Of a DNA stretch of 58,003 bases, positions 28,509 to 39,881 are shown piece after piece. The number at the start of each line of letters is the position of its first letter. Position 1 is the first letter of the stretch. Below the pieces are notes generated by a model. It saw only the letters and a list, made by a program, of their open reading frames with translations. It was not told the DNA's origin and ran no database searches. Made by a program: the position numbers and the translations under genes. The DNA comes from Bacteroidales bacterium. Its GTDB lineage: Bacteria > Bacteroidota > Bacteroidia > Bacteroidales > UBA12077. The stretch is taken from assembly GCA_028282785.1 (NCBI GenBank), contig JANQHE010000011.1, forward strand, positions 1 to 58,003. The letters are read 5' to 3'.

Positions 28509-29291
28509 TTAAATCTTATATTTTGTTATTTCTTCTATATAATCAAATGTTGATAATATATCAGCCTTTTCTTTATTAACAACTATAGCTAGTTCATAAT
28601 GAGCAGAAGGTTTTCCATCTATTGTTCTAATTGTCCATCCATCGTTTTCCTGTCGAATATATTTGCTTCCCATATTTATCATTGGTTCAATACATAAAAC
28701 CAATCCTTCTTTAAGAAGCACTCCTCTACCTCTTTTCCCATAATTTGGTACTTCCGGTGCTTCATGCATATTTTTGCCTAATCCATGCCCTACCATTTCC
28801 CGAACAACCGAATAACCAGCCCCCTCCGCATGAATTTGAACAGCATTTCCAACATCTCCAATTCTCTTACCCACAATCGCATTTTCGATTCCTTTAAATA
28901 AGGATTCTTTAGTAACTCTAAGTAAGTTCATTACTTCATCACTAACCTCTCCTACAGGAAAAGTATATGCGGTATCTCCGTAGTAACCGTCCATATATGT
29001 TCCACAGTCAACTGAAACAATATCTCCATCTTTCAAAACATAATCAGAAGGTATACCATGTACCACCTGATCGTTTACTGAAGTACATAAACTATTAGGA
29101 TATCCACCATAACCCAGGAAACCAGGAACAGCTCCATTATCTCTAATAAATTCTTCTGCACGCTTATCAAGTTCAAGTGTTGTAGCACCTGGTTTAATAA
29201 GCTTTGCTACTTCAGCAAGAGCTCTTGAAACTAATAAATTGTTTCTTCTGATAATCTTAATTTCTTCTTCTGTTTTATAAACTAACATCAA
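28509..29291 (-). CDS. map: Methionine aminopeptidase, type I
   Basis: 260 residues; removes the initiator Met from new proteins. The dinuclear metal ligands are visible: Asp in SVDCGTYMDGYYGDTAYTF (two Asp), His in MVGHGLGKNMHEAPEVPNYG, Glu in CIEPMINMG and Glu in SAHYELAIVV. There is no N-terminal zinc-finger extension. Two adjacent ATGs (29291 and 29288) are both possible starts. It lies between secY and infA; adk, present here in many other bacteria, is absent. Confidence 0.95.
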   Translation of the reverse strand: MMLVYKTEEEIKIIRRNNLLVSRALAEVAKLIKPGATTLELDKRAEEFIRDNGAVPGFLGYGGYPNSLCTSVNDQVVHGIPSDYVLKDGDIVSVDCGTYMDGYYGDTAYTFPVGEVSDEVMNLLRVTKESLFKGIENAIVGKRIGDVGNAVQIHAEGAGYSVVREMVGHGLGKNMHEAPEVPNYGKRGRGVLLKEGLVLCIEPMINMGSKYIRQENDGWTIRTIDGKPSAHYELAIVVNKEKADILSTFDYIEEITKYKI

Positions 29292-29317
29292 AGAACGTTG
29301 TAATAAATATATTCAAA

Positions 29318-30658
29318 TTAAATAGCAGAACCTCCTCCGGCTCTACCTTTAATTCTTCCAGACTTCATTAATCCATCGTAATGTCTCATTAACAAATGAC
29401 TTTCGATTTGTTGTAAAGTATCTAAAACAACACCTACCAGGATTAATAAAGATGTTCCACCATAAAACTGTGCAAATTGACTATTAACACCACCTAATTG
29501 TGCAAAAGCTGGCAAGATAGCAATTATTGCTAAGAATATGGATCCTGGCAATGTAATCCTCGACATAATAGTATCCAAGAATTCCACTGTTTTTCTACCA
29601 GGTTTTACACCAGGAATAAAACCTCCATTCCTTTTCATATCCTCTGCCATTTGAGAAGGATTTATAGTAATGGCAGTATAGAAATATGTAAAGAGAATAA
29701 TCATAATTGCAAAAGTAAAATTATACCAGAAGCCGGTAATATTTGAAAATGCAGCCGCGAAACCTGTTAAGGCTTCTGAATTTGCAAATCCAGCGATGGT
29801 TAAAGGAATAAACATTAAAGCTTGTGCAAAAATGATAGGCATTACACCTGCAGAGTTTACTTTCAACGGAATATACTGTCGAACACCTCCGTATTGTTTG
29901 TTTCCAACAATTCTCTTAGCATATTGAACAGGAATTTTCCTTGTTCCCTGGACTAATAAAATTGTTGCGATAAATACAAAGAACAGTATGACTATTTCAA
30001 GTAAGAATGCAACTAATCCACCTCCCTGATCTTCTAATCTACTGATAAATTCTGCAAAAAATGCAAATGGTAAGTTAGCGATGATACCGATCATAATGAT
30101 TAATGATATACCATTACCTATACCTTTATCTGTAATTTTCTCACCAAGCCACATTACAAACATAGTTCCTGATGTTAGAATTACTGTTGATGAAAACCAG
30201 AAAAATGTCCCTTTTAATACAAACGCAGAATCAGGCAACTGTACTTGTAAGTTTTTCAAGTATGCTGGTGCCTGCATAATCAGAATAGCTACTGTTAAAT
30301 ATCTTGTAATTTGGTTAATTTTTCTTCTACCACTTTCGCCCTCACGCTGCAATCTTTGGAAATAAGGAATTGCTATTCCTAATAACTGTATTACAATAGA
30401 AGCAGAAATGTAAGGCATGATACCCAACGCAAAAATGGATGCATTTGCAAATGCTCCACCCGAAAACATGTTTAAAAGACCTAATACACCTTCAGAAGTT
30501 TGATTTTTTAACGCAGCTAGTTGACTTGGGTCAACACCTGGTAAACTAATAAAACTACCTAATCGATAAATTAATAGTATAAATAAAGTATAAACAATAC
30601 GAAATCTAAGGTCTTCAATTTTAGCTATATTCTTTATTGTCTGTATTAAAGCTCTCAT
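29318..30658 (-). CDS. secY: Preprotein translocase subunit SecY
   Basis: 446 residues with about ten transmembrane helices forming the protein-conducting channel of SecYEG. Recognisable are the N-terminal RFRIVYTLFILLIYRLGSFI, the plug/TM2 region (SGGAFANASIFALGIMPYIS) with QLLGIAIPYFQRL, and the conserved cytoplasmic loops TRKIPVQYAKR and GGFIPGVKPGRKT. It starts 4 bases after the rplO stop, as in the spc operon. Confidence 0.97.
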   Translation of the reverse strand: MRALIQTIKNIAKIEDLRFRIVYTLFILLIYRLGSFISLPGVDPSQLAALKNQTSEGVLGLLNMFSGGAFANASIFALGIMPYISASIVIQLLGIAIPYFQRLQREGESGRRKINQITRYLTVAILIMQAPAYLKNLQVQLPDSAFVLKGTFFWFSSTVILTSGTMFVMWLGEKITDKGIGNGISLIIMIGIIANLPFAFFAEFISRLEDQGGGLVAFLLEIVILFFVFIATILLVQGTRKIPVQYAKRIVGNKQYGGVRQYIPLKVNSAGVMPIIFAQALMFIPLTIAGFANSEALTGFAAAFSNITGFWYNFTFAIMIILFTYFYTAITINPSQMAEDMKRNGGFIPGVKPGRKTVEFLDTIMSRITLPGSIFLAIIAILPAFAQLGGVNSQFAQFYGGTSLLILVGVVLDTLQQIESHLLMRHYDGLMKSGRIKGRAGGGSAI

Positions 30659-30662
30659 TAAA

Positions 30663-31109
30663 TTATAATTTTACTATGGTTCCTTCAAGTGATTCAATTG
30701 CTTCGATCGCTGATTTAGAGAAAGCATGAGCTTTTACTTCTAGTTTTTTAGTAAGTGTCCCATTACCTAGTATTTTAACTAAGGCGTTCTTTTTTACTAA
30801 ACCCGCATCAACTAAAGCATCAATATCAATTGTAGTTAAACCTTTCTTTTCAGCTAATTTTTCTAAAGTCTCAATATTAATTCCTTTATATTCCTTACGA
30901 GAAATATTTGTGAAACCAAATTTTGGTACACGACGCTGCAAAGGCATTTGTCCACCTTCAAAACCAACTTTCTTTGAGTATCCAGATCTCGACTTTTGTC
31001 CTTTATGACCTCTTGTAGAAGTTCCTCCTTTACCTGATCCTTGTCCTCGACCTACTCTTTTGCTAGTTTTTGTTGAATTTTCAGCTGGTTTTAAGTTACT
31101 TAAATCCAT
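30663..31109 (-). CDS. rplO: Ribosomal protein L15
   Basis: 148 residues. Late-assembly 50S protein. The Gly/Lys/Arg-rich N-terminal extension (KRVGRGQGSGKGGTSTRGHK) and the globular domain (EGGQMPLQRRVPKFGFTN) are typical. It lies between rpmD and secY. Confidence 0.97.
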   Translation of the reverse strand: MDLSNLKPAENSTKTSKRVGRGQGSGKGGTSTRGHKGQKSRSGYSKKVGFEGGQMPLQRRVPKFGFTNISRKEYKGINIETLEKLAEKKGLTTIDIDALVDAGLVKKNALVKILGNGTLTKKLEVKAHAFSKSAIEAIESLEGTIVKL

Positions 31110-31133
31110 ATCTTTACTTTCAATTAATCGTTA

Positions 31134-31313
31134 TTATTTTTCTTCAACCTTTAGTAAATGTCTTACCTTGGCAATCATACCTTGTATTTGAGGTGTACTT
31201 TCAACCTCCACGGTGTTATTCAACTTACGAATACCAAGTGCTTCTAAGGTTCTTTTTTGGCGTTTGGTACTTCCAATCCCGCTCTTTATTTGTGTAACTT
31301 TTATCTTCGCCAT
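31134..31313 (-). CDS. rpmD: Ribosomal protein L30
   Basis: 59 residues: MAKIKVTQIKSGIGSTKRQK, RTLEALGIRKLNNTVEVEST and a PQIQGMIAKVRHLLKVEEK end, the standard L30 pattern including the LGLRKLN-type motif. It sits in its conserved place between rpsE and rplO. Confidence 0.95.
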   Translation of the reverse strand: MAKIKVTQIKSGIGSTKRQKRTLEALGIRKLNNTVEVESTPQIQGMIAKVRHLLKVEEK

Positions 31314-31333
31314 GAGATTTTAATTAAAGGTCA

Positions 31334-31849
31334 TTATCCATTAAATACTTTGTCAAGTGTAACACCTCTTTGGTCAGCTACTGATCTTGCATCACGTAAT
31401 TGCAACAATGCGTTAATTGTAGCTTTAACCAAGTTATGAGGGTTACTTGATCCCTTAGATTTTGCTAATACATCGGTAACACCAACGCTTTCAAGCACAG
31501 CACGCATCGCACCACCTGCTTTTACTCCAGTACCATGAGAAGCTGGTTTAAGAAATACCTGCGCTCCACCAAATCGAGAAATTTGTTCATGTGGAATTGT
31601 TCCTTTGTAAATAGGAACTTTAACTAAGTTTTTCTTTGCAGCTTCAACTCCTTTTGCAATTGCAGTTGTTACTTCTTTTGCCTTACCAAGACCGTAACCT
31701 ACGATACCATCTTCGTTACCAACAACAACAATGGCAGTAAAACCAAAATTACGACCCCCTTTAGTAACTTTTGTTACTCTTTGAATACTAACGAGTCTGT
31801 CCTTTAATTCTAAATCGCTGGTTTTAACTTTTCTTATACTTGTTGACAT
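31334..31849 (-). CDS. rpsE: Ribosomal protein S5
   Basis: 171 residues. Located at the mRNA entry channel and important for decoding fidelity. N-terminal dsRNA-binding-like fold ([20 protein letters not shown]) and C-terminal block ([20 protein letters not shown], then [15 protein letters not shown]). It follows rplR by 11 bases. Confidence 0.97.
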   Translation of the reverse strand: MSTSIRKVKTSDLELKDRLVSIQRVTKVTKGGRNFGFTAIVVVGNEDGIVGYGLGKAKEVTTAIAKGVEAAKKNLVKVPIYKGTIPHEQISRFGGAQVFLKPASHGTGVKAGGAMRAVLESVGVTDVLAKSKGSSNPHNLVKATINALLQLRDARSVADQRGVTLDKVFNG

Positions 31850-31860
31850 AATATCTTATC

Positions 31861-32220
31861 TTAAAATTTAAGTCCACCCTCTCTGGCAGCCTCTGCTAAT
31901 GATTTTACTCTACCATGATATAAATAGCCGTTTCTATCGAAAACAACTTCCTTAATTCCATTTTCCAAAGCTTTTTTAGCAGCTAAGTTACCTACCAATT
32001 TAGCTTGTTCTATTTTTGGCACATTTCCTTTTTCAGCTATTTCTTTATTTCTAGAACATACTGAAAGTAATGTCTTTCCTTCAAGATCATCGATAAACTG
32101 CACATAAATCTGGTTATTACTTCTAAAAACAGACATTCTTGGTTTTTTAGCCGAACCACTAATGTGCTTACGAATTCGCTTTTTTATTCTAAATCTTCTC
32201 TCTTGCTTTGTTAAAGCCAT
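31861..32220 (-). CDS. rplR: Ribosomal protein L18
   Basis: 119 residues. Binds 5S rRNA in the central protuberance. [38 protein letters not shown] and the C-terminal [20 protein letters not shown] and EGGLKF are diagnostic. It lies between rplF and rpsE. Confidence 0.97.
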   Translation of the reverse strand: MALTKQERRFRIKKRIRKHISGSAKKPRMSVFRSNNQIYVQFIDDLEGKTLLSVCSRNKEIAEKGNVPKIEQAKLVGNLAAKKALENGIKEVVFDRNGYLYHGRVKSLAEAAREGGLKF

Positions 32221-32239
32221 GACTCTTGTTTTTTAAACG

Positions 32240-32794
32240 TTATACACTTGCAGATTTACCGGCTTTTCTACGTAATTGCTCACCGACAAACTTAATACCC
32301 TTACCTTTATATGGTTCAGGTGGTCTAAGAGAACGTATTTTTGCAGCAACTTCACCTATTAATTGTTTATTAACACTTGTTAAAGTGATTATAGGATTAG
32401 CTCTTCTTTCCTGCGCCGCTTCAACTTTAACTTCAGCAGGTATTTGGAAATGAATATCATGAGAAAAACCTAAGCTTAACTCTAATATTTGTCCTTTTGC
32501 TTCTGCTCTGTACCCAACACCCACAAGTTCTTGCTTTATTGTATATCCTTCTGATACACCAACAACCATATTGTTAATTAATGAACGATATAAACCATGT
32601 AATGATTTATATCTCTTTTCATCACTTGGTCTTTCAACAACAACCTTGTTTTCTTTTACTTCTACTTTGATTTCAGGGTCTACTTGCTGCGAAATTTCTC
32701 CTTTTGGTCCTTTTGCAGTAACCAAATTTACATCGCTAACAGTCACTGTAACACCGCTGGGTAAATCAATTGGTAATATTCCTATTCGTGACAT
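32240..32794 (-). CDS. rplF: Ribosomal protein L6
   Basis: 184 residues with two homologous L6 domains. SRIGILPIDLPSGVTVTV begins the first; the second ends in the signature LRPPEPYKGKGIKFVGEQLR. It sits near the GTPase-associated centre of the 50S. It follows rpsH by 16 bases. Confidence 0.97.
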   Translation of the reverse strand: MSRIGILPIDLPSGVTVTVSDVNLVTAKGPKGEISQQVDPEIKVEVKENKVVVERPSDEKRYKSLHGLYRSLINNMVVGVSEGYTIKQELVGVGYRAEAKGQILELSLGFSHDIHFQIPAEVKVEAAQERRANPIITLTSVNKQLIGEVAAKIRSLRPPEPYKGKGIKFVGEQLRRKAGKSASV

Positions 32795-32810
32795 TTAGAA
32801 CTCCTCCTTT

Positions 32811-33209
32811 TTAATGTACATAACATAATACCTCGCCGCCCACATTTAAAGTACGTGCTTCCTTATCGGTAATAACACCTTTTGATGTAGATAAAATAGC
32901 GATTCCTAATCCATTTAGTACTCTTGGTATTTCGTTTGTACTCACATATTTTCTTAATCCAGGTGAACTCACTCTTTGAATAGAGCGAATAGCTGGTGCT
33001 TTTGTTTCTGGATGATATTTTAATGCTATTTTTATAATTCCCTGCTTATCATCATCTTCAAACTTATATGATAAAATGTATCCCTTATCATAAAGTAATT
33101 TTGTGATATCCTTTTTTAGGTTTGAAGCAGGAATTTCCACTACTCTGTGATTTGCCATCACGGCATTTCTAATTTGAGTAAGATAATCTGCTATCGGATC
33201 TGTGATCAT
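32811..33209 (-). CDS. rpsH: Ribosomal protein S8
   Basis: 132 residues. Binds the central domain of 16S rRNA and, in E. coli, represses the spc operon m[23 protein letters not shown] at the N-terminus and [20 protein letters not shown] near the C-terminus are typical. I did not look for an S8-binding hairpin in the mRNA in any detail. Confidence 0.97.
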   Translation of the reverse strand: MITDPIADYLTQIRNAVMANHRVVEIPASNLKKDITKLLYDKGYILSYKFEDDDKQGIIKIALKYHPETKAPAIRSIQRVSSPGLRKYVSTNEIPRVLNGLGIAILSTSKGVITDKEARTLNVGGEVLCYVH

Positions 33210-33230
33210 ATCTCTTCTAATTTTAATAAT

Positions 33231-33500
33231 CTACCAACTTGCCTTCTTAACACCAGGTATTAAACCTTTTGATGCCATTTCTCTAAAGGTAATTCTACTG
33301 ATGCCAAACTGTCTCATGTACCCTTTTGGTCTTCCCGTGATCAAACATCTGTTATGAAGTCTAATCGGATTAGAGTTCTTTGGCAATCTGCTTAATCCAA
33401 CATAATCACCTTCTGCTTTAAGTTTTGCTCTTTTCTCAGCATACTTATCAACCAATTTTTGACGCCTTCTTTCGCGGGCTTTCATTGATTCTTTAGCCAT
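33231..33500 (-). CDS. rpsN: Ribosomal protein S14, zinc-free type
   Basis: 89 residues. [40 protein letters not shown] and [20 protein letters not shown] identify S14. The long form without CxxC zinc pairs is used, so it does not need zinc. It lies 6 bases after rplE. Confidence 0.97.
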   Translation of the reverse strand: MAKESMKARERRRQKLVDKYAEKRAKLKAEGDYVGLSRLPKNSNPIRLHNRCLITGRPKGYMRQFGISRITFREMASKGLIPGVKKASW

Positions 33501-33506
33501 AACTAT

Positions 33507-34064
33507 CTAATTCTTTTTAACGTTTTTAAATGGAATACCAAATTCGCGTAATAATGCAAATCCTTCTTCATCAGTTTGTGCACTGGTAACAAATGTAATT
33601 TCCAAACCTAAAATCTTACTAATTTTATCAAGATCAATTTCAGGGAAAATAATTTGTTCCTGGATTCCCATAGTATAATTACCTCGTCCATCAAATTTAG
33701 AACTTACACCGTTGAAGTCACGAATTCGTGGAAGAGATATAGAAATTAATCTTTCCAAAAACTCATACATTTTTTCTTGTCTTAATGTAACTTTTACTCC
33801 AATTGGCATACCTTTTCTTAATTTGAAGTTAGATATGTCTTTTTTAGAATAAGTCTTTACTGCTTTTTGTCCAGCAATAAGAGTTAACTCTTCTTGTGCA
33901 GTATCGATTAATTTCTTATCCGCTACTGCCTGACCTACACCTTGGTTTAATGTAATTTTCACCAATTTAGGAACTTGCATTACTGTTTTGTAATTAAATT
34001 CCTTTTTAAGAGCAGGTATTATTTCCTCTTTATATTTTTTCTGTAAAACAGGCGTATATTCCAT
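33507..34064 (-). CDS. rplE: Ribosomal protein L5
   Basis: 185 residues. 5S rRNA-binding protein that touches P-site tRNA. Typical blocks are [40 protein letters not shown] and [20 protein letters not shown]. Its ATG shares one base with the rplX stop, which indicates tight coupling. Confidence 0.97.
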   Translation of the reverse strand: MEYTPVLQKKYKEEIIPALKKEFNYKTVMQVPKLVKITLNQGVGQAVADKKLIDTAQEELTLIAGQKAVKTYSKKDISNFKLRKGMPIGVKVTLRQEKMYEFLERLISISLPRIRDFNGVSSKFDGRGNYTMGIQEQIIFPEIDLDKISKILGLEITFVTSAQTDEEGFALLREFGIPFKNVKKN

Positions 34065-34387
34065 TACTTAATCTCCTCTCCTGATTTTTTTGAATATCGC
34101 ACTAATTTATTATTATCATTTAGTTTTCTACCAATCCTAGTAGGATTACCAGTAGAAGGATCAACCACCATCAGATTTGAAATATGAATAGGGGCTTCCT
34201 TTTTCACGATACCACCTTGTGGATTATTAGCGTTAGGCTTAGTATGCTTTGAAACCATATTAACACCCTCAACAATAGCTTTCTCCTTATCGTAAATCAC
34301 TTCAAGGACTTTTCCTTGTTGTCCTTTATACTCACCAGCATTTACGAAAACAGTATCGCCTTTCTTTATGTGTAATTTCCTTCGCAT
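34064..34387 (-). CDS. rplX: Ribosomal protein L24
   Basis: 107 residues with an N-terminal KOW motif ([20 protein letters not shown]). One of the first proteins to join the 50S, close to the exit tunnel. The [20 protein letters not shown] region is also typical. It lies 18 bases after rplN. Confidence 0.97.
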   Translation of the reverse strand: MRRKLHIKKGDTVFVNAGEYKGQQGKVLEVIYDKEKAIVEGVNMVSKHTKPNANNPQGGIVKKEAPIHISNLMVVDPSTGNPTRIGRKLNDNNKLVRYSKKSGEEIK

Positions 34388-34405
34388 GCAGTAATAATTT
34401 TTAAA

Positions 34406-34771
34406 TTATAATACTTCTGGAGCTAATGAGATAATCTTCATGTAATTTTCACGTAATTCTCTTGGTATTGGGCCAAAGATACGAGTACCACGAATCTCAC
34501 CTGCATTGTTTAACAATACAACAGCATTGTTATCGAAACGGATATAAGAACCATCCGGTCTGCGAACTTCTTTCCTAGTTCTAACCACAACGGCACGACT
34601 AACTGTTCCCTTTTTTACTTCTCCTGATGGTAAAGCGCTTTTAACAGTAACAACAATCTGATCACCAATAGAAGCATACCTCTTTTTTGTACCGCCTAAA
34701 ACACGAATACATAATACTTCTTTAGCTCCACTGTTATCTGCTACTGTTAATCTACTTTCTTGTTGTATCAT
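34406..34771 (-). CDS. rplN: Ribosomal protein L14
   Basis: 121 residues. Subunit-interface protein. [40 protein letters not shown] and the C-terminal [20 protein letters not shown] are diagnostic. It starts 2 bases after the rpsQ stop. Confidence 0.97.
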   Translation of the reverse strand: MIQQESRLTVADNSGAKEVLCIRVLGGTKKRYASIGDQIVVTVKSALPSGEVKKGTVSRAVVVRTRKEVRRPDGSYIRFDNNAVVLLNNAGEIRGTRIFGPIPRELRENYMKIISLAPEVL

Positions 34772-34773
34772 GA

Positions 34774-35040
34774 CTATTTAACTCTTTCAATGATTTCTAC
34801 TAATCTCCAACTTTTATTTTTGCTCAAAGGTCTGGTTTCCATTATTTTAACAGTATCCCCTATATTGCAAGTATTTTCTTCGTCGTGAGCAGTAAATTTC
34901 TTTCTGCGCTTAACGAATTTACCGTATTTTGGGTGTTTCACTTTACGTTCAACCGCAATTACAATGGTTTTATCCATTTTGTTGCTTACAACCACACCAA
35001 TACGCTCTTTTCTCAATTTTCTAGTTGTTTCCATCTTCAA
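34774..35040 (-). CDS. rpsQ: Ribosomal protein S17
   Basis: 88 residues from ATG 35040; a second ATG two codons later (35034) is equally plausible. OB-fold 16S rRNA-binding protein: [20 protein letters not shown], then [19 protein letters not shown], where the tyrosine and HDE are typical. It lies 3 bases after rpmC. Confidence 0.96.
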   Translation of the reverse strand: MKMETTRKLRKERIGVVVSNKMDKTIVIAVERKVKHPKYGKFVKRRKKFTAHDEENTCNIGDTVKIMETRPLSKNKSWRLVEIIERVK

Positions 35041-35043
35041 AAA

Positions 35044-35250
35044 TTAACTGTTCGAATTTTCGTTTAATTCTCTCTTTCGCAACTCAGTTTTTAATCTTGC
35101 AATATTCTTGCGCGTTTCTTTAATCTTCAAAGGATTGTCTAAAGGAGACACAGCATGATTAAGCTTTAGACGAGTTAGATGAGTACTCTCAGTATCGATT
35201 CTCTCTTCCAACTCCTTTGTTGTCATCTCTTTTATTTCAGAACTTTTCAT
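35044..35250 (-). CDS. rpmC: Ribosomal protein L29
   Basis: 68 residues. Two-helix 50S protein at the tunnel exit (SRP/trigger factor docking area). MKSSEIKEMTTKELEERIDT and the conserved RKNIARLKTELRKREL are diagnostic. It lies between rplP and rpsQ. Confidence 0.96.
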   Translation of the reverse strand: MKSSEIKEMTTKELEERIDTESTHLTRLKLNHAVSPLDNPLKIKETRKNIARLKTELRKRELNENSNS

Positions 35251-35259
35251 TTCGCACTA

Positions 35260-35688
35260 CTAATTTGTTTTTTCAACATAATCGCGTCTAACAACGAATT
35301 TTACTGGTATAGGTAATTTCTGTGCAGCAAGACGCAATGCTTCCTGAGCAACTGCCATAGGTACACCTTCAGCTTCGATAATAATTCTACCTGGTTTGAT
35401 AGGTGCAACGAATCCTTCTGGTGCTCCTCTACCTTTACCCATACGTACTTCAGCAGGCTTTTTAGTAATTGGCTTATCAGGAAATACTCTGATCCAGATT
35501 TGCCCCTCACGCTTCATGTATCTTGTCACAGCTTGTCGAGCTGCTTCAAGTTGTCGCCCAGTCATCCAGCACTCATCAAGAGCTTTGATTCCGAATGATC
35601 CAAAAGCCAGTTGATTCCCTCTTTGGGCATTTCCTTTCATCTTGCCCTTTTGGACTCTTCTGTATTTAGTTTTCTTTGGCTGTAACAT
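35260..35688 (-). CDS. rplP: Ribosomal protein L16
   Basis: 142 residues. Helps position A-site t[43 protein letters not shown] and [20 protein letters not shown] are diagnostic. It lies 25 bases after rpsC. Confidence 0.97.
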   Translation of the reverse strand: MLQPKKTKYRRVQKGKMKGNAQRGNQLAFGSFGIKALDECWMTGRQLEAARQAVTRYMKREGQIWIRVFPDKPITKKPAEVRMGKGRGAPEGFVAPIKPGRIIIEAEGVPMAVAQEALRLAAQKLPIPVKFVVRRDYVEKTN

Positions 35689-35713
35689 CCTTACTAATCT
35701 TTAAATTATCGCC

Positions 35714-36424
35714 TTATTTTCTTTTTCTCTTGTTGAAGTTACCCTTACCTGTTGGTTTTTGGCTTTTTCCGGCGTTGAAATTCGGAGTAAGATCTCGTTT
35801 ACCATAAACTTCACCTTTACAAATCCAAACTTTAATACCAATTAAACCAACTTTGGTTAAAGCTTCACACAATGCATAATCAATATCGGCACGGAACGTA
35901 TGTAACGGAGTACGTCCCTCTTTGTACACTTCTGTACGAGCCATTTCAGCGCCACCCAAACGTCCAGATATTTGAACTTTAATACCTTCTGCACCCATTC
36001 TCATTGTTGATGCAATCGCCATTTTAATTGCACGACGGTATGACACTTTACCTTCGATCTGACGAGCAATTGCGTTACCAACTATAGTAGCATCAAGTTC
36101 CGGTCTTTTAACCTCAAAGATGTTAATTTGAACCTCTTTACGAGTAATTTTCTTTAACTCTTCTTTAAGTTTATCTACTTCTTGGCCACCTTTACCAATA
36201 ATGATTCCTGGACGTGCAGTATTTACAGTAACGGTTATAAGTTTTAAAGTTCTTTCAATAACAATCTTAGAAATACTTGCTTTAGCTAATCGAGCTTCAA
36301 GATATTTTCTAATCTTAGTGTCTTCAACTAACTTTTCAGCATAATTCCTACCACCGTACCAATTAGAATCCCATCCTTTAATGATTCCTAATCGATTTCC
36401 TATCGGATTTACTTTTTGTCCCAT
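35714..36424 (-). CDS. rpsC: Ribosomal protein S3
   Basis: 236 residues. 30S head protein lining the mRNA entry channel. It has a KH domain with [19 protein letters not shown] (about 73-91) and the C-terminal block [20 protein letters not shown]. The Lys/Arg-rich end is slightly extended. It starts directly after the rplV stop (no gap). Confidence 0.97.
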   Translation of the reverse strand: MGQKVNPIGNRLGIIKGWDSNWYGGRNYAEKLVEDTKIRKYLEARLAKASISKIVIERTLKLITVTVNTARPGIIIGKGGQEVDKLKEELKKITRKEVQINIFEVKRPELDATIVGNAIARQIEGKVSYRRAIKMAIASTMRMGAEGIKVQISGRLGGAEMARTEVYKEGRTPLHTFRADIDYALCEALTKVGLIGIKVWICKGEVYGKRDLTPNFNAGKSQKPTGKGNFNKRKRK

Positions 36425-36844
36425 CTATTGTTCTGTTTGAGTATCGTTGTTACTTAAATTATCAAGCACTAATGTCACGTGATTAGATCTTTTTCTAATT
36501 CTATGTGCTCTTCCTTGTGGAGCTGGTTGAATTCTCTTAAGCATTCTACCGCCATCAACAAAAATCTCTTTCACGATTAATTTGCTATCTTCGATTCGAA
36601 CGCCTTCGTTCTTCACTTGCCAATTTGCAATTGCTGATAAAAGCAATTTTTCTACTCGGCCTGCGGCTTCTTTCGAACTGAATTTTAATACATCAAGAGC
36701 TTTATTTACATCCATACCTCTAACCATATCAGCTACTAACCTCATTTTTCTAGGTGAGGTCGGGCAATTTTTCAATACTGCAAAGTATTGATTCTTTTTG
36801 CTTTCTTTTATCTGGTTCGCTCTTATTCTTTTTCTTGCACCCAT
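36425..36844 (-). CDS. rplV: Ribosomal protein L22
   Basis: 139 residues. Lines the nascent peptide tunnel with its beta hairpin. [40 protein letters not shown] and the hairpin tip [20 protein letters not shown] are diagnostic. The sequence shows no obvious tunnel deletion of the macrolide-resistance type. Confidence 0.97.
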   Translation of the reverse strand: MGARKRIRANQIKESKKNQYFAVLKNCPTSPRKMRLVADMVRGMDVNKALDVLKFSSKEAAGRVEKLLLSAIANWQVKNEGVRIEDSKLIVKEIFVDGGRMLKRIQPAPQGRAHRIRKRSNHVTLVLDNLSNNDTQTEQ

Positions 36845-36880
36845 TATAGTCTAGTATTTTTATGTATAACTATGTTTGGT

Positions 36881-37147
36881 TTATTTCTTATTACCCGCGT
36901 GACCTCTATATGTTCTGGTAGGCGCAAATTCACCTAATTTGTGTCCAACCATATTTTCGGTTACATATACCGGGATAAATTTATTTCCGTTGTGAACTGC
37001 AATTGTATGCCCAACGAAATCCGGAGATATCATTGATCTTCTAGACCAGGTTTTAATCACAGATTTTTTACCTGATTCGTTCATTTCTAGAACTCTTTTC
37101 TCTAGTTTAAAATCAATAAATGGGCCTTTTTTCAATGATCGACTCAT
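36881..37147 (-). CDS. rpsS: Ribosomal protein S19
   Basis: 88 residues. 30S head protein in complex with S13. [40 protein letters not shown] and [20 protein letters not shown] are diagnostic. It lies between rplB and rplV. Confidence 0.97.
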   Translation of the reverse strand: MSRSLKKGPFIDFKLEKRVLEMNESGKKSVIKTWSRRSMISPDFVGHTIAVHNGNKFIPVYVTENMVGHKLGEFAPTRTYRGHAGNKK

Positions 37148-37158
37148 AGCAATCTATT

Positions 37159-37983
<825 letters not shown>

Positions 37984-37988
37984 GTCAA

Positions 37989-38279
37989 TTAAATATTGCT
38001 ATAAAAATCTATTTTTTCACCTTCTGCTAACGTAACAATTGCCTTTTTAAAAGACTTTGCTCTTCCTTCGATTATACCTGATTTAGTATAACGAGATTTC
38101 TTTTTGCCTAGATAGCGCATAGTATTTACAGACTCAACTGAAACACCATACAACTCTTCAACAGCCTTTTTAATCTGAAGCTTATTTGCCCTTGTATCCA
38201 CTATAAAACCATAACGGTTGAAATCTTCACCTTGCATGGTCATTTTTTCGGTAACTATTGGCTTCAATAAAATATCCAT
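37989..38279 (-). CDS. rplW: Ribosomal protein L23
   Basis: 96 residues. Tunnel-exit protein that docks trigger factor and [43 protein letters not shown] and [13 protein letters not shown] are typical. It lies 14 bases after rplD. Confidence 0.96.
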   Translation of the reverse strand: MDILLKPIVTEKMTMQGEDFNRYGFIVDTRANKLQIKKAVEELYGVSVESVNTMRYLGKKKSRYTKSGIIEGRAKSFKKAIVTLAEGEKIDFYSNI

Positions 38280-38293
38280 CGTATCTATTTTTT

Positions 38294-38923
38294 CTAAATT
38301 CTAAACATTTTGTGCAATGGTTCTATTGAATTCTCAACAAAAAGAACAACACTTGCATTCATAATATCGTAAGTTGTTAATTCGGAAACAGTAACAACTT
38401 TTGCATCTTGTAAATTTCTAGATGCTAAATAGATGTTTTTGTTTTGCTCTGACAACACTAATAATACTTTTTTGTCAGCAACTTCTAAATTGTTTCTAAG
38501 ATCAACAAATTCCTTAGTTTTTGGAACTTCGAAATTAAAGTCTTCAATAACTTTAATATTATTATCGTTTGCTTTGTATGATAAAGCAGATTTACGAGCT
38601 AATTGCTTAACCTTTCTGTTTAATTTAAAAGAGTAATCTCTTGGTTGCGGACCAAAAGTTCTTCCTCCTCCTCTAAACACCGGAGATTTAATGCTACCAG
38701 CTCTAGCTGTACCAGTTCCTTTTTGTCTCTTAATCTTTCTAGTACTACCAGCAATTTCGCTTCTTTCCTTAGCTTTGTGTGTACCTTGTCTTTTATTTGC
38801 TAAATATTGTTTTACATCTAAATAAATAGCGTGATCGTTTGGCTCAATTTTAAAAATTGCGTCATTCAAGGTAACCTTCTTACCAGTATCTTTTCCTGTT
38901 ATATTAACTATAGATAATTCCAT
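38294..38923 (-). CDS. rplD: Ribosomal protein L4
   Basis: 209 residues. Its long loop reaches the peptide tunnel: [40 protein letters not shown] and [20 protein letters not shown]. In E. coli L4 also autoregulates the S10 operon; nothing here shows whether that holds. It shares one base with the rplC stop. Confidence 0.97.
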   Translation of the reverse strand: MELSIVNITGKDTGKKVTLNDAIFKIEPNDHAIYLDVKQYLANKRQGTHKAKERSEIAGSTRKIKRQKGTGTARAGSIKSPVFRGGGRTFGPQPRDYSFKLNRKVKQLARKSALSYKANDNNIKVIEDFNFEVPKTKEFVDLRNNLEVADKKVLLVLSEQNKNIYLASRNLQDAKVVTVSELTTYDIMNASVVLFVENSIEPLHKMFRI

Positions 38924-39540
38924 TACTTCTGAATAATTAAATATGAACCTTTTGCTCCAGGAACTGATCCCTTAACAACTAATAAATTATTCTCTTTTAT
39001 AACCTTGATAACTTTAAGGTTAATTACCTTAACCTTTTTATTACCGGTTTGACCAGCCATTCTCATGCCTTTAAATACTCTTGAAGGATAAGAAGATGCT
39101 CCCAAAGAACCTGGTGCCCTAAGTCTGTTATGCTGACCGTGAGTTTGTCCACCAACTCCTCTAAAACCATACCTTTTTACAACACCTTGAAATCCCTTAC
39201 CTTTGGTGTATCCAGCCACGTCAACCCACATATCTTCGTTGAAGATATCGATTGTTACATCTTCACCAACCTGATAGTCTTTAGCGAAATTTTTAAACTC
39301 ATGTAAGACTCTTTTAGGTGTAGTACCAGCCTTTTTAAAATGTCCGTTTAAGGGATTGCCGGTATTCTTCTCCCTTTTCTCATCAAAAGCCAATTGATAT
39401 GCCTTGTAACCATCATTTTCAGGTGTTTTTACCTGAGTTACAACGCATGGTCCAGCCTCAATAACAGTGCATGGAATATTTTTTCCCTCGGCACTGAAGA
39501 CGGAAGTCATTCCGATCTTTTTTCCAATTAATCCTGGCAT
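38923..39540 (-). CDS. rplC: Ribosomal protein L3
   Basis: 205 residues. Early 50S assembly protein reaching the peptidyl-transferase centre. [40 protein letters not shown] and [20 protein letters not shown] are diagnostic. It lies 23 bases after rpsJ. Confidence 0.97.
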   Translation of the reverse strand: MPGLIGKKIGMTSVFSAEGKNIPCTVIEAGPCVVTQVKTPENDGYKAYQLAFDEKREKNTGNPLNGHFKKAGTTPKRVLHEFKNFAKDYQVGEDVTIDIFNEDMWVDVAGYTKGKGFQGVVKRYGFRGVGGQTHGQHNRLRAPGSLGASSYPSRVFKGMRMAGQTGNKKVKVINLKVIKVIKENNLLVVKGSVPGAKGSYLIIQK

Positions 39541-39563
39541 GTTTCTTCGTTTTTACTTTTTAA

Positions 39564-39869
39564 TTATACTTTAATTTCAACTTCAACTCCACTTGGTAAT
39601 TCCAACTTCATTAAAGCATCAATAGTTTTTGGTGTTGAACTATAGATGTCTAATAATCTTTTATAAGAAGAAAGTTGAAACTGTTCTCTTGATTTCTTAT
39701 TAACGAAAGGAGAACGTAATACTGTAAACACTCTTTTATGTGTTGGTAGTGGAATTGGACCACTAATTACAGCTCCAGTGGATTTAACCGTCTTCACAAT
39801 CTTTTCCGCAGATTTATCTACTAAATTGTGATCATAAGATTTTAATTTAATTCTAATCTTCTGGCTCAT
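39564..39869 (-). CDS. rpsJ: Ribosomal protein S10
   Basis: 101 residues. 30S head protein, also the NusE partner in antitermination. [40 protein letters not shown] and [20 protein letters not shown] are diagnostic. It follows fusA by 12 bases with no tuf between, so the str and S10 groups are fused. Confidence 0.97.
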   Translation of the reverse strand: MSQKIRIKLKSYDHNLVDKSAEKIVKTVKSTGAVISGPIPLPTHKRVFTVLRSPFVNKKSREQFQLSSYKRLLDIYSSTPKTIDALMKLELPSGVEVEIKV

Positions 39870-39881
39870 CTTTATCCTAAA

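Noticed and set aside
35301-35510. Alternative frame inside rplP
   Set aside because: It is fully contained in the conserved L16 gene on the same strand and lacks any family likeness.
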